64,000 bases of DNA, taken from contig NZ_DFQV01000017.1 of the NCBI RefSeq assembly GCF_002377945.1, forward strand, positions 95,669-159,668, read 5' to 3'. The notes under the pieces were generated by a model. That model was not told the origin of the DNA. It searched no databases and saw nothing but the letters and a program-made list of their open reading frames with translations. Position 1 is the first letter of the stretch. Each line of letters starts with the position of its first letter. This DNA comes from Psychrobacter sp. UBA3480 (GTDB lineage Bacteria; Pseudomonadota; Gammaproteobacteria; Pseudomonadales; Moraxellaceae). Both the position numbers and the translations under genes were made by a program. This document shows positions 42,715-53,426 of the stretch, one piece after another.

Positions 42715-42750
42715 TAAAAAAAGCCCCATAAACAGTCAGTTTATGAGGCT
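42715..42750 (-). terminator. Terminator of the nitroreductase gene
   Basis: On the minus strand AGCCTCATAAAC, loop, GTTTATGGGGCT and a T7 run. It lies 76 bp after the nitroreductase stop. Confidence 0.8.
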
Positions 42751-42825
42751 CTTGAATAGACTTTTTACATATAATATTTAGTAGATATGTCTATTAAAAA
42801 TGTTCTTTGCTTAGCTAATAACTGG

Positions 42826-43482
42826 CTATGCTTTCGTAATAATTGTTTCTTCATCAAAACGTGATTTTGGTAACTCAGCGTTAAAATCATCTTTACTACG
42901 ATAACCAAGCGACACGACCGCCACAGCCGTATAGCCCTTGCTACGTAAATCAAACTCTTCATCGAGTGCTTTCAAATCCGCCCCTTCCATCGGCACCGCA
43001 TCAATACCTAGGGTAGCCGCTCCTAGTAGTAGAGCACCCATATTGAGATACAATTGCTCTATCAACCAATGTGGCTCGTCCTTTTGCTCATAACGACGAA
43101 TGTCTAAAAACATTTTACGCGTCTGATGCATTTGCTCTTTAAATTTTGGCTCTGCGAAACGACCATCTGCATCTTCTTTTTCTAAGATGTCATCCAAAAA
43201 CTCATCATCAGCATAGACACGGCTACAGAATACAATGACGTGCGAGGCACTTTTTACTTTGGCATCGTTGAACTCATACATGCCCTCAGTACCTTTTGCG
43301 ATTCGGGCTTTACCAGCTTCATCATCAGCAATCACAAAATGCCAAGGCTGAATATTGGTACTCGAAGGACTGAGGCGCAAAATATCCTTTAGACTTTGGA
43401 AATCTTCTGCTGAGATTTTCTTATCGGTATCAAACTCTTTTGTGCTGTAGCGCCAGTTCATTGCTTCAGTGATATTTTTCAT
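42826..43482 (-). CDS. NfsB-like nitroreductase
   Basis: FMN-dependent NAD(P)H nitroreductase-family protein of 218 residues, the NfsB length. AMNWRYSTKEFDTDKKI at the start, LRLSPSSTNIQPWHFVIADD (FMN-binding Ser and Asn), LNMGALLLGAATLGIDAVPM-like and VAVVSLGYRSKDDFN near the end. It reduces nitroaromatics or quinones; the physiological substrate is unknown. GGAG six bases before ATG 43482 decides the start; an ATG at 43560 upstream would add a basic, non-conserved tail. Transcribed alone, with its own terminator. Confidence 0.88.
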   Translation of the reverse strand: MKNITEAMNWRYSTKEFDTDKKISAEDFQSLKDILRLSPSSTNIQPWHFVIADDEAGKARIAKGTEGMYEFNDAKVKSASHVIVFCSRVYADDEFLDDILEKEDADGRFAEPKFKEQMHQTRKMFLDIRRYEQKDEPHWLIEQLYLNMGALLLGAATLGIDAVPMEGADLKALDEEFDLRSKGYTAVAVVSLGYRSKDDFNAELPKSRFDEETIITKA

Positions 43483-43873
43483 CTGTGACTCCATTATTGA
43501 TATTAATTTTTTATTCTTTCTTAGAATTTTTATTCTTCGATTGCCATTTAACGAAGCCACTTTAAATAAAAAGCTATTTTATGACCATGCCTGCTTGGTT
43601 AAGTATTCGTAGGTTTTGTTATGACTGAGTCAGCGTATTGCAAAAACGCCTACTTTCTTATTAGTAATGGTTACAATTACGCTACCGAATTGGCGACGCC
43701 GACTGCGCAGACTACATTGTAATCACTTAGTCATTCTCTTAGTATGAACTGACTTGATATATGGTAACTAGTTATAGTTGTCTGATAACTAGGTATATCT
43801 GCTTGATTCCAACTGATATGCCACTATCTATATATCCCAAACAAAACATACATAATAATACCCGTGAGGAAAT
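43483..43873. other. 391-bp region between divergent nitroreductase and DsbA-family genes
   Basis: Expected to hold both promoters. CTAGTTAT (43768-43775) and ATAACTAG (43785-43792) form a perfect 8-bp inverted repeat about 85 bp before the plus-strand gene, a possible operator. No gene was seen. Confidence 0.5.
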
Positions 43874-44527
43874 ATGAGCACATCAGAAAAACCACTCCGA
43901 ATAGATATCGTCTCAGACGTCGTCTGCCCTTGGTGCGTCATCGGTTATCGCCAATTGGCAGCAGCGCTTGAGCAAACCAATACTGCTCACACTATCCACT
44001 GGCATCCGTTTGAGCTAAACCCAAATATGCCAAGCGAAGGTCAAAATCTACGTGAGCATATTATTGAAAAGTACGGCTCTACTAAACAAGAATCAGATGC
44101 TAGCCGAGTCAGAATGACTGAAGCTGGACAAGAAGTTGGCTTTAAATTTAACTTCAATGATGATACACGCATGCACAACACCTTCAATTTGCATCAGCTG
44201 CTACATTTCGCTGATCAACAAGGCCGCATGCATGAGCTAAAGCAAGCCTTGTTTGCTGCGCATTTCACCAATAACAGAGATATCTCAGATATCAATGTGC
44301 TTGCCGATATTGCAGCAGAGACTGGGCTTGATCGTAGTGAATCATTGGCAGTGTTGGAAGGTCAGTTCTTTGCGAAAGAAGTACGAGCAGAAGAGCAGCA
44401 TTGGCAACAGCAAGGCATCCAAAGTGTACCAGCGATTATCTTTAATGAGCGTCATCTGGTCAGCGGTGCCCAAGGGGTCGAGAACTACATCAGTATTTTA
44501 GAGCAATTGGCCAACATGACTGAGTAA
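43874..44527 (+). CDS. DsbA-family oxidoreductase, FrnE-like
   Basis: A 217-residue thioredoxin-fold protein with an inserted helical domain and the active-site motif CPWC (Cys18, Cys21) in SDVVCPWCVIGYRQL. Other marks are WHPFELNPNMPSEG, RMHNTFNLHQLLHFA and the cis-Pro region IQSVPAIIFNERHLVSGAQ. There is no signal peptide, so it acts in the cytoplasm, unlike DsbA proper. FrnE-type proteins are linked to oxidative stress in other bacteria. It lies 44 bp before a dehalogenase gene. Confidence 0.88.
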   Translation: MSTSEKPLRIDIVSDVVCPWCVIGYRQLAAALEQTNTAHTIHWHPFELNPNMPSEGQNLREHIIEKYGSTKQESDASRVRMTEAGQEVGFKFNFNDDTRMHNTFNLHQLLHFADQQGRMHELKQALFAAHFTNNRDISDINVLADIAAETGLDRSESLAVLEGQFFAKEVRAEEQHWQQQGIQSVPAIIFNERHLVSGAQGVENYISILEQLANMTE

Positions 44528-44571
44528 ACCACCTGACGTTATAAAAATGTCATTCTATAAAAGGATACTTT

Positions 44572-45267
44572 ATGTCTTCTGAACGCTTTCCCTCGATTAT
44601 TGTGTTCGACGTCAACGAAACATTGCTCGATATCGACACGCTAACGCCTTTATTCACCCGTGTCTTTGGCAAGCAAAGAGTACTGCGAGAATGGTTCGCT
44701 CAGCTGGTACTGTACTCGCAGACCATGACGTTATCCGGTCTCTATACGCCTTTTGGCGAGCTCGGCGTTGGTGCATTGCAAATGGTTGCTGATATCAGAC
44801 AAGTGGCTTTGACAGACGACGATATCAATGAGTTCAAAGAAAGAATGAACGCGTTGCCGGCGCATCCTGATGCAGCGCCAGCACTGACTCGTTTGCGTGA
44901 TGCAGGGTTTCGACTGGTCACGCTGACCAATTCAGCAAGCAGTGCGTCCCCAACGCCATTAGAAAAAGCAGGTCTCAGTCAGTACTTTGAGCAGCACTTT
45001 AGTATTGAGACTGTTGGCAAATTCAAGCCAGCACCTGATACTTATCAATTGGTAGCTGATACGCTAGCCGTTGATACGTCAGACTTATGTCTTGTTGCCT
45101 GTCACCTCTGGGATACTATAGGTGCACAAGCGACAGGTTGTCGCGGTGCATTTTTGACCCGTCCCTATAATGCGATGCTAAATGCGCCCAATGTACCAGT
45201 TCCAGATTTGACCGCATCAGATTTATCGACACTAGCGGATCTAATCATTAGCAAAAAGAGTGCTTGA
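44572..45267 (+). CDS. Haloacid dehalogenase type II-like hydrolase
   Basis: HAD-superfamily hydrolase of 231 residues. Nucleophile Asp13 lies in IIVFDVNETLLDID, motif II Ser/Thr in LVTLTNSASSASPT, motif III Lys in IETVGKFKPAPDTY, and motif IV in LVACHLWDTIGAQATGC. The pattern is that of (S)-2-haloacid dehalogenases, but many of these are general phosphatase-like hydrolases, so dehalogenation is unproven. AGGA lies before the ATG. It is probably co-transcribed with the FrnE-like gene. Confidence 0.86.
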   Translation: MSSERFPSIIVFDVNETLLDIDTLTPLFTRVFGKQRVLREWFAQLVLYSQTMTLSGLYTPFGELGVGALQMVADIRQVALTDDDINEFKERMNALPAHPDAAPALTRLRDAGFRLVTLTNSASSASPTPLEKAGLSQYFEQHFSIETVGKFKPAPDTYQLVADTLAVDTSDLCLVACHLWDTIGAQATGCRGAFLTRPYNAMLNAPNVPVPDLTASDLSTLADLIISKKSA

Positions 45268-45303
45268 GACTTTCAATCACTAAGCTATGTGTGGAAATAA
45301 TAT

Positions 45304-45340
45304 TAAAAAAAGGCTGCTTCAATATTGAAGCAGCCTTTTT
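45304..45340. terminator. Bidirectional rho-independent terminator
   Basis: A-run, AGGCTGCTTCAA, TTGAAGCAGCCT, T-run, with a very short loop. It separates the convergent dehalogenase and formaldehyde dehydrogenase genes. Confidence 0.9.
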
Positions 45341-45391
45341 ATTTTTAACAAAGCATTTCTAAGACAATAACGTCGTTGCTGTCTTTGTTGA

Positions 45392-46606
<1,215 letters not shown>

Positions 46607-46778
46607 CTAGCACATCTTATGAATTTTGGCGGTCACTATATCTACAGTTAAAACAAATAAAGATAGACTGAGCTTATCTTGCCTGCCCTCTATAGGCAAG
46701 CATCGATGACAGTAAAACACCATCTGTTTACATTGATACTAACCATTATATTTATTTCTGAGCGGATAACAATATGCT

Positions 46779-46792
46779 ATATTTGCAAATAT
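46779..46792. promoter_or_regulatory. Palindrome in the frmA-LysR divergent region
   Basis: ATATTTGCAAATAT is a perfect 14-bp palindrome 22 bp before the LysR start. LysR regulators usually bind such dyads next to their own gene, so it is an operator candidate. Confidence 0.4.
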
Positions 46793-46814
46793 CTTTTACA
46801 TATTGGTAATAATC

Positions 46815-47735
46815 ATGCACTGGGAAGGAATTAGTGAGTTTGTCTATGTCGCAGAATTCGAGAGCTTTACGCGTGGTGCAAAAGAGCTGGGTATCTCGAC
46901 TGCACAAGTCAGCCGCCAGATCAGCGCGTTAGAGAAACGCTTAAATATAAAACTGCTATATCGAACCACGCGCAAGGTCTCATTAACCGAAGAAGGCCGC
47001 GTATTCTATCAGCACTGCCGCAGTGTACTCGATGGTTTGGATGCCGCTGAGCAAGCCGTAAGCAACTTACAATCAAAGCCCCAAGGCAGGATAAAACTAA
47101 CAGCGCCCGTTACTTATGGTGAGCAGCAGTTATTACCACTCATCAATGATTTTATGATGCAGTATCACGATATCGAAGTGACTGCCTTTTTAAGTAATCA
47201 GAAAATTGATTTGATTGAAGGGGGTTATGATTTGGCCATTCGTATTGGCAAATTGCATGACTCGACGATGATGGCAAAGAAACTTAGCCTGCGTACTAAC
47301 TTTGTCTGCGCTGCACCTTCTTATCTAAAAAAACACGGTATACCGCATCATTTAAGTGATTTAAGTCAACATAACTGCCTATTGGGTACTCGTGACTACT
47401 GGCATTTTATAGATACCACTAAAGCAAAAGAGAACAGTAATACTCATGGTAAGACGGACAACCAACAAACGAGCGTAGAAAGGAATCTGCGTGTCTCTGG
47501 TACGGTGCAATATAACAGCGGCTATAGTCTGGTCGATGCTGCGCTAAAAGGTCTGGGTATCGTACAGCTGCCTGATTATTATGTGCAAAAGTATTTAGCA
47601 TCCGGCGAGTTGGTCAGTTTACTTGATGATTATAGAGAGCCCGAAGAAAGCATTTGGGCCATCTATCCGCATAACCGTCATTTATCACCAAAGATTAGAC
47701 TGCTCGTAGATTATTTGGCAGAACATTTGGTTTAA
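46815..47735 (+). CDS. LysR-family transcriptional regulator
   Basis: A 306-residue regulator. The N-terminal helix-turn-helix (FESFTRGAKELGISTAQVSR, QISALEKRLNIKLLYRTTRK) is followed by a LysR substrate-binding domain with INDFMMQYHDIEVTAFLSNQ, DLAIRIGKLHDSTM and LVDAALKGLGIVQLPDYYV. It is divergent from frmA, so control of formaldehyde oxidation is a reasonable inference. ATG 46815 is chosen; an in-frame TTG at 46803 is the alternative. A low-complexity insert (about 203-222) is unusual in the effector domain. Confidence 0.9.
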   Translation: MHWEGISEFVYVAEFESFTRGAKELGISTAQVSRQISALEKRLNIKLLYRTTRKVSLTEEGRVFYQHCRSVLDGLDAAEQAVSNLQSKPQGRIKLTAPVTYGEQQLLPLINDFMMQYHDIEVTAFLSNQKIDLIEGGYDLAIRIGKLHDSTMMAKKLSLRTNFVCAAPSYLKKHGIPHHLSDLSQHNCLLGTRDYWHFIDTTKAKENSNTHGKTDNQQTSVERNLRVSGTVQYNSGYSLVDAALKGLGIVQLPDYYVQKYLASGELVSLLDDYREPEESIWAIYPHNRHLSPKIRLLVDYLAEHLV

Positions 47736-47846
47736 CGTTCTGTTAAGACGTATTGCAATCACAGACCTGATTACGCACAATGAATATTCGATGTTGCTCA
47801 TTATAGTTAGGACTGACCATACTACAGACAACTTATAGGTGTAATT

Positions 47847-48365
47847 ATGATTAAAATCGTCTCTATCGCTGCCCTAGCAGTGGCCGTTTCCTCTTGTGCC
47901 AGTATCGATACGCTGTTGGATAAAACCAATAGCACTGGTGCTATGACAAACACAACAACCTCTATTAATGCCGAAAAAGGCTTGGTGACCATGCAAAGTA
48001 ATCACTCCGTCCAAGATACCGCAGACAATCTGGTTTCAGTTATCGAAAGCAAGGGTATGAAAGTATTTGCGCGAGTCGATCATCAGAAAAATGCACAGAG
48101 TGTCGACTTATCATTGAGACCAACGCAAGTCGTTATGTTTGGTAACCCTAAAGCAGGTACGCCATTAATGAACTGTGAGCAAACCGTTGCCATTGATTTG
48201 CCGCAAAAAATCTTAATTAGCGAAGATGCCGATAAAAAAGTATGGCTGTCATACAACAACCCTGACTACCTCAAGATACGCCACAATATAAAAGGTTGCG
48301 ATACCGAGATTGCTAATATCTCAAAAGCGCTTAACGCTATCAGTACTGCAGCAATAGCAAAATAA
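47847..48365 (+). CDS. DUF302-domain lipoprotein
   Basis: A 172-residue secreted protein with a short signal peptide and lipobox-like VSSC (Cys17). The DUF302 domain spans about 45-145: SVQDTADNLVSVIESKGMKV, FARVDHQKNA, PTQVVMFGNPKAGTPLMNC and ALDLPQK-like AIDLPQKILISEDADKKVWL with YNNPDYL. DUF302 proteins occur in the cell envelope and their function is unclear. It is followed by a convergent DUF4031 gene. Confidence 0.88.
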   Translation: MIKIVSIAALAVAVSSCASIDTLLDKTNSTGAMTNTTTSINAEKGLVTMQSNHSVQDTADNLVSVIESKGMKVFARVDHQKNAQSVDLSLRPTQVVMFGNPKAGTPLMNCEQTVAIDLPQKILISEDADKKVWLSYNNPDYLKIRHNIKGCDTEIANISKALNAISTAAIAK

Positions 48366-48455
48366 TGTGCTGGATATAGTTGAATAAATATATAGTTTAG
48401 TACATAAGTGAACAGGCAATTGAAACATTACTTATTTACTTGAAAATCCCTCATA

Positions 48456-48743
48456 TCAAGAATGACTAGATTGCTCTATCTGGTCATTCAACTCTACTTT
48501 CAATTTCTTTGCGCACTCAATAATCTTTTTTCTATCGGCAGGAATAGCACCTTGTGCAATAGCGATTTCACGCATTTGAACCGTGATATCATAATGAGGA
48601 TAGCTGGCGTTACGGTGGAACAAACGCTCATCTAATTCAATGAACGCCGCAAAGTCATGCAGCTCTTGCAAGCTATCCGCCAGCATATGACACCATTTAT
48701 GGCCTTTGAATTTTATTTGCACAAAATCTACATATATTGCCAT
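48456..48743 (-). CDS. DUF4031-domain protein
   Basis: A 95-residue protein matching the DUF4031 pattern: IYVDFVQIKFKGHKWCHMLA at the start, LQELHDFAAFIEL, RNASYPHYDI and a basic end AIPADRKKIIECAKKLK. It is small, soluble and of unknown function. Single gene between convergent and co-directional neighbours. Confidence 0.82.
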   Translation of the reverse strand: MAIYVDFVQIKFKGHKWCHMLADSLQELHDFAAFIELDERLFHRNASYPHYDITVQMREIAIAQGAIPADRKKIIECAKKLKVELNDQIEQSSHS

Positions 48744-48838
48744 ATAACCGCCTCTCTACTTATTCACTAATTCGCTTATCTGTTTTTTAATTAGCTCAGA
48801 ACACCTTAGCAACTTAATAACACTGTTATCAAAAACCT

Positions 48839-51103
48839 TTATAACAATGCGCGCACATCTTTTTTAAGTTGTTTGAGTCGTTCTTGATACTTGCTATGAC
48901 TACTATCAAATGTACTCAGTCGTCCGTAGCGTAACTGACGGTAGTTTTGTCTAATTTCAATAAGCTTTGTCTGAATAACGATTGGGTCACTACTATCTGT
49001 TAGCTGACTCGTAGCAGAATGAGCATCGTCACCCTGACGGCTATCAATAGCCGATGCCAGACGTTCCAGCCAAGCTAGCTGCCCTTCGTTATCATTGCGA
49101 GCTAATAATTTATCATGCTTGGCAACACGTTTTGAAAGCTGAGCAAGAGGCAAGTCTGCTGGGTGCCAGCGTTTGCGGCGACGATACCAAATGACAAATA
49201 CTAAGATAGCCATAACGGAAACCGCACTGGTGGCTAACCAAATGATTTGCTGCATGATTGAGCTGATATTGAACCATTTGAGTAGCGAGTCGGCCTGTTT
49301 GTCTTGGTCATAGCCAACTACGTCTTTTTGCCAGTAGTAGCTCGCTTGGTCTGATAGTCGGCGTAGCGTTTGTAGCATTTGATACTGCTGATAGCTGATT
49401 TGTGCACTGGCACCATTGCCAAACATAGCTGCCCCTTGCTGCTGGGTCATCGTATTCATGCCTTGCTCTACTCGCTCAGGCGCCACAAAGGCTGTCGGAT
49501 CCACACGTACCCAGCCTTGACCTTCAAGCCAAACCTCAGTCCATGCGTGTGCATCCATTTGCCGCACTTCCCATACGTTACCATTACGACTCGGCTCACC
49601 GCCTTGATAGCCCGCTACTACTCGTGCAGGAATACCAGCGGCGCGTAGCATAAAGGTAAAGCTTGACGAATAATGCTCACAGAACCCTGCTTTGGTTTCA
49701 AATAAAAATTCGTCAATGCGATTGGTATTGAGCCGTGGTGGCGACAGCGTATAGCGAAACTCTGTTCGATTAATCCATTGCTCGATAGCCGCTATGTAGC
49801 GCACAGGGTCTGAACCTGACTGCTCAAATAACTGCTTAGCAAGCGCGCGCGATTGAGGGTTACCTTCGTTGGGCAAAGCAAGGTTCTCACGTCTTGATGC
49901 CTCTGTTAGAACCGGATCAATACGCATCTGTGCAAACTGCAATACATCATAGCGAAGCTGCTGCGTAACAGGTTGATCCTTTGATAAGGTAAATTCAGAG
50001 GTAGTATTGATATCTGACTGCTGGGAGAACGGATAATCAAGACCAAATAGCCAGTTTTGCTGAGTAGGTTCTAAGATAACCTTGTAATTGACAGGTGCCG
50101 CCCTTGATTCATCAGGTACAGTAGCAAAGGCATTCTGAATCCATGCAGGTGCTTGCAATCTCGACGACCATTGACCCTTTTGGGAAGCCGGACGCCATGT
50201 AACACCATCGAAATCACTAAATACCAAACCGCGCCAATACAACTGCTGTTGCGGCGGGCGCTCATCAGCAAACTCTACCCGAAAGGCTAGCTCAGTTGAC
50301 TGCCCTAAATTGGCAAAATCACCAGGAGACATGCTATCAGACACACCTGTGGTTGCTTGCTGACCGGAGAGCTGTACGGACCACAGCGGTGGCAGTCTCG
50401 GAAAAAACAAAAATAGTACCACCAATAATGGCAATGCACCAACCCCTAACACGCCCAATGTACGCAAGCGTCCATCACCGTTAGCATTGCTATCATCATT
50501 AAGCGCAATGAATGCTAGCAATACAATGACTGCGCCAACGATCACTTCTAAAGTAGTCAGTAAACCTTGGTCCATCAAAAACAATGCCGCAAGCACGAAC
50601 AATGATAGATTCAACACTACATAAGCATCACGGCGCTTATATAGCTCCCACAGTTTGCTAACTAGGCATAGCACCAAAAATGCCACACCCATATCGAGCC
50701 CAAATGCTGTATTGTAGGTCAGCCACAGACCTAATAGCCCCAGCAGAAAGCCTAGCATTTGTACACTTTGATAAATACGCTTTAGGTGCGATAGTTTTTT
50801 GAATTTAGCTTTGATATAAGGCAATTGAGCGGCGATACTGACGGCGGCAAATCCTATCAACCATAATGGTAAATGTGCGGCATGCGGTAACACAACGACG
50901 ACTTGAGCAATTAACACCCAATAATAAGCTGGCAGTGCAAATAACTTACGATACCATTTAGCGCCATTTCGCTCAGGTCGAGTTGAGACTTTTTGACCCA
51001 AAGCCAACTGCTCAAAGCTGGCCGTTTTTGTAGCATCGGCCGTAGAATACTCTGTGGACAGTACATCAACATCAGTGGAAGATAAGCGTTTAGAATTGGT
51101 CAT
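48839..51103 (-). CDS. TgpA-like membrane transglutaminase-family protein
   Basis: A 754-residue inner-membrane protein. An N-terminal set of about six helices (DUF3488 region, residues about 45-240) is followed by a periplasmic transglutaminase-like domain with catalytic Cys in AGFCEHYSSSFTFMLRAAG, His in QMDAHAWTEVWL and Asp in WVRVDPTAF. A further helix (WLATSAVSVMAILVFVIWY) and a cytoplasmic tail follow. P. aeruginosa TgpA has this layout and is essential there. ATG 51103 overlaps the TGA of the DUF58 gene (ATGA), so translation is coupled. Confidence 0.9.
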   Translation of the reverse strand: MTNSKRLSSTDVDVLSTEYSTADATKTASFEQLALGQKVSTRPERNGAKWYRKLFALPAYYWVLIAQVVVVLPHAAHLPLWLIGFAAVSIAAQLPYIKAKFKKLSHLKRIYQSVQMLGFLLGLLGLWLTYNTAFGLDMGVAFLVLCLVSKLWELYKRRDAYVVLNLSLFVLAALFLMDQGLLTTLEVIVGAVIVLLAFIALNDDSNANGDGRLRTLGVLGVGALPLLVVLFLFFPRLPPLWSVQLSGQQATTGVSDSMSPGDFANLGQSTELAFRVEFADERPPQQQLYWRGLVFSDFDGVTWRPASQKGQWSSRLQAPAWIQNAFATVPDESRAAPVNYKVILEPTQQNWLFGLDYPFSQQSDINTTSEFTLSKDQPVTQQLRYDVLQFAQMRIDPVLTEASRRENLALPNEGNPQSRALAKQLFEQSGSDPVRYIAAIEQWINRTEFRYTLSPPRLNTNRIDEFLFETKAGFCEHYSSSFTFMLRAAGIPARVVAGYQGGEPSRNGNVWEVRQMDAHAWTEVWLEGQGWVRVDPTAFVAPERVEQGMNTMTQQQGAAMFGNGASAQISYQQYQMLQTLRRLSDQASYYWQKDVVGYDQDKQADSLLKWFNISSIMQQIIWLATSAVSVMAILVFVIWYRRRKRWHPADLPLAQLSKRVAKHDKLLARNDNEGQLAWLERLASAIDSRQGDDAHSATSQLTDSSDPIVIQTKLIEIRQNYRQLRYGRLSTFDSSHSKYQERLKQLKKDVRALL

Positions 51104-52116
51104 GGTGCTTTCGCAAGCCTTAGCAAGCATGCTTGCGCAAAGGATTCCCCGTTACCCATCTCCGCAGTAGCAGGAGTATCACTAGGTAAACGCATTTGAA
51201 ACGGCACGCCTAGCTGACCCAGCGTCAATGCCCCATAAGCCAATTGTGCAAGTTTTTGCTCGTGATGTGCAGCTGGCATATCTGCATAATCAAGCGTTTG
51301 TTCGTGACCAACCGGATCAGCGAAGTGCTTGGTCAGCATACCTTGTCCCCGCGCTACATGCCCCCAAGAGACTCGGGCCAATGACTCACCCTCGACATAA
51401 TTATCTAATCGCTCAAAGTCGTCCTGACCCTGTCTATACTGCCCACCTGTTGGTAAATCCTCTAAGCTTGCGATTGCATATTTTGCTTGCCAATCAAATA
51501 CTTCAGGTTTTGGATATACCCAAGCTGTACGCGCAAAGTAGACATAAGACCATGCACGCATGATACCTAGAGGATAAACTGTTTTTATCTTTAACCGCGG
51601 TAGTTCAAGTTGACCACGGTTGTAAGTCTGGACAGGAAGTCGAATGATTTGTTCGCCTTGTAATCGCGTGATAAGCACTGAGTGTGGTGCGTTGGTGCCA
51701 TTTCTGGTTTTCTTATTGGCTAGCTGCTCAAATTCAAATAGCAACTGACGCCGTGGTTGGCGACTATCACTATTTAACTGCAGCGTAATCCAAACAGGCA
51801 AGCCAGCTTCTGTCATAGTGACTTCTAGCAGACGCACTTGCAGACCAGATATATGAGCAAAAGTAACATGAAAACTAATTAGCCAAACACTAACCAGATA
51901 GAAGCACAAACCAAGCACTAAGTTGTTGCCATAGTTGATACCCGCGATAAAGGTAATTACTAACAATACGGCGAATAGCATTCCTTCTCGACTAAAGAAA
52001 ATATAGATATTACGCAAATTAAGCGTAGCACTATCATTCTTAGGTGCGCGCGAGGCAAACCAGCGGCTCAGAGCTGATTTTATTGGTGCGGTTAAGGCCT
52101 TTGGTAACAAGCTCAT
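51100..52116 (-). CDS. DUF58-domain membrane protein
   Basis: A 338-residue protein with two N-terminal helices (MLFAVLLVITFIAGINYGNN and LVLGLCFYLVSVWLISFHVT) and a C-terminal DUF58 domain of von Willebrand A-like type: VYPKPEVFDW, GQYRQGQDDFERLDNYVEGE, LARVSWGHVARGQGMLTKHF. It is the usual middle partner of MoxR ATPases and transglutaminase proteins; the joint function is poorly known but probably envelope-related. AGGGTAG before ATG 52116 supports this start over one at 52182. Confidence 0.88.
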   Translation of the reverse strand: MSLLPKALTAPIKSALSRWFASRAPKNDSATLNLRNIYIFFSREGMLFAVLLVITFIAGINYGNNLVLGLCFYLVSVWLISFHVTFAHISGLQVRLLEVTMTEAGLPVWITLQLNSDSRQPRRQLLFEFEQLANKKTRNGTNAPHSVLITRLQGEQIIRLPVQTYNRGQLELPRLKIKTVYPLGIMRAWSYVYFARTAWVYPKPEVFDWQAKYAIASLEDLPTGGQYRQGQDDFERLDNYVEGESLARVSWGHVARGQGMLTKHFADPVGHEQTLDYADMPAAHHEQKLAQLAYGALTLGQLGVPFQMRLPSDTPATAEMGNGESFAQACLLRLAKAP

Positions 52117-52192
52117 GACTACCCTATTATTACCATCTGATTGACAATGCTGTCGGTATTTATATCTGACAAACAAACTCACGAATAGAACG

Positions 52193-52299
52193 ATACAGTT
52201 GATTCAGGACAATTTGAATACAAGAAAAGCGGGTGAAAATACCGTAAATAGGAACTGAGTGACTTTGATACTTTCTCTAAGTTATATAGCGTTGACTAT
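52193..52299 (+). repeat. Dispersed palindromic repeat, copy E (divergent)
   Basis: About 107 bp. TTGATTCAGGACAATTTGAA and TACAAGAAAAGCGGGTG at the left, GCGTTGACTATGTG at the right match the family loosely. It sits between the moxR-type gene and its DUF58 partner. Confidence 0.6.
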
Positions 52300-52358
52300 G
52301 TGTAGAACTACGTTTCACCAATGCAGTTAATCAATACGGTCAAACAGCATATCAGCTG

Positions 52359-53384
52359 CTAGGCGACGACTGACACTTCTGCTAGAATGCGTTGGGCGAT
52401 GGTTTTTGTTGCTTGACCACCAGTCACATGCGCAGGTACAAATCGCTGACCAAGGCGATGATCAGTAACCGCAGCAAATACCGCTTGGATATCTTCAGGG
52501 GTTACTTCCATATATCCCGATACATAGGCATGCGCTTGGGCAGCACGTTGTAGCGACAACACGCCGCGAGGTGATAAGCCATGATACTCTTGGCTTGCAC
52601 GGGTTTTTGCAACCAGTCTCTGCAAGTAATCCAATACTGTATCTGCCACATAAATTTGCCTAACACCCTGCTGAGCCACTAGTACAGCCTCAGTATCAAG
52701 TACCGTATCCAAATCCTTGAGTAGCTCGCGACGGTCTTTACCTTTTAGCAGCTCACGCTCTGCGGCAGGCGATGGATAACCCAATGATAAGCATAATAAA
52801 AATCTGTCTAACTGCGACTCTGGGAGCGGATAGACACCTGCTTGTTGCAATGGATTTTGGGTGGCAATGACAAAGAACGGTTGCGGCAAAGGATAAGTCT
52901 GGCCATCTTGCGTGACTTGTCGCTCCTCCATCGCTTCAAGTAGAGCACTCTGCGTTTTAGGACTAGAACGGTTGATTTCATCAGCAAGTAATAACTGAGT
53001 AAAGATAGGGCCCGGACGAAACTCAAATTGCTGTTTACTTTGGTCATAGATGCTCATACCTAAAATATCAGCAGGCAACATATCATTGGTAAATTGCACT
53101 CGGCTAAAGCTCAAACCTAACAACTGTGCCAAGCCCTGTGCCAAAGTCGTCTTACCCATACCAGGCAAGTCCTGCAATAATAAATGACCGCCTGCTAAGA
53201 TACAACTGAGTGCTAGCCTAACTGCTTGCGGCTTGTCCAATACAATCTGATTTAATTGCGCTAACAGCTGTGTAATTTTCTGCTGATTGTGTTGAAAATC
53301 AGCAGTACTAGGGATGGACTGGCTAAGCGGATTCGCTGTTCTCTGAGAGATGGATAATGATCTATCGTTAGCTGCATGGGTCAT
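52359..53384 (-). CDS. MoxR-family AAA+ ATPase
   Basis: A 341-residue AAA+ ATPase of the MoxR family. Walker A LPGMGKTTLAQGLAQ (about 74-80), Walker B LLLADEINRSSPKTQSALLE, ALLEAMEERQVT, sensor 1 FVIATQNPLQQAGVYPLPES and sensor-2 region GLSPRGVLSLQRAAQA are present. MoxR proteins act as chaperones for DUF58/VWA partners, encoded here just downstream, though repeat copy E intervenes in the 242-bp gap. Confidence 0.92.
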   Translation of the reverse strand: MTHAANDRSLSISQRTANPLSQSIPSTADFQHNQQKITQLLAQLNQIVLDKPQAVRLALSCILAGGHLLLQDLPGMGKTTLAQGLAQLLGLSFSRVQFTNDMLPADILGMSIYDQSKQQFEFRPGPIFTQLLLADEINRSSPKTQSALLEAMEERQVTQDGQTYPLPQPFFVIATQNPLQQAGVYPLPESQLDRFLLCLSLGYPSPAAERELLKGKDRRELLKDLDTVLDTEAVLVAQQGVRQIYVADTVLDYLQRLVAKTRASQEYHGLSPRGVLSLQRAAQAHAYVSGYMEVTPEDIQAVFAAVTDHRLGQRFVPAHVTGGQATKTIAQRILAEVSVVA

Positions 53385-53426
53385 AGTAGGTTATTGGCTC
53401 ATTTTTTAGGTCATAACGATGATAAG

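Larger units (their letters stand above)
42491..42825. other. 335-bp gap between the hydroxylase operon and nitroreductase
   Basis: Contains the paoA promoter region, a possible 15-codon plus-strand microprotein (42644-42691) and the nitroreductase terminator (42715-42750). No repeat copy was seen. Confidence 0.5.

Noticed and set aside
46759-46773. TGAGCGGATAACAAT, identical to the core of the E. coli lac operator O1
   Set aside because: It lies before a LysR gene and frmA with no LacI-type gene or lactose genes in the window. A chance match is the simplest reading, though 15 bases is notable.
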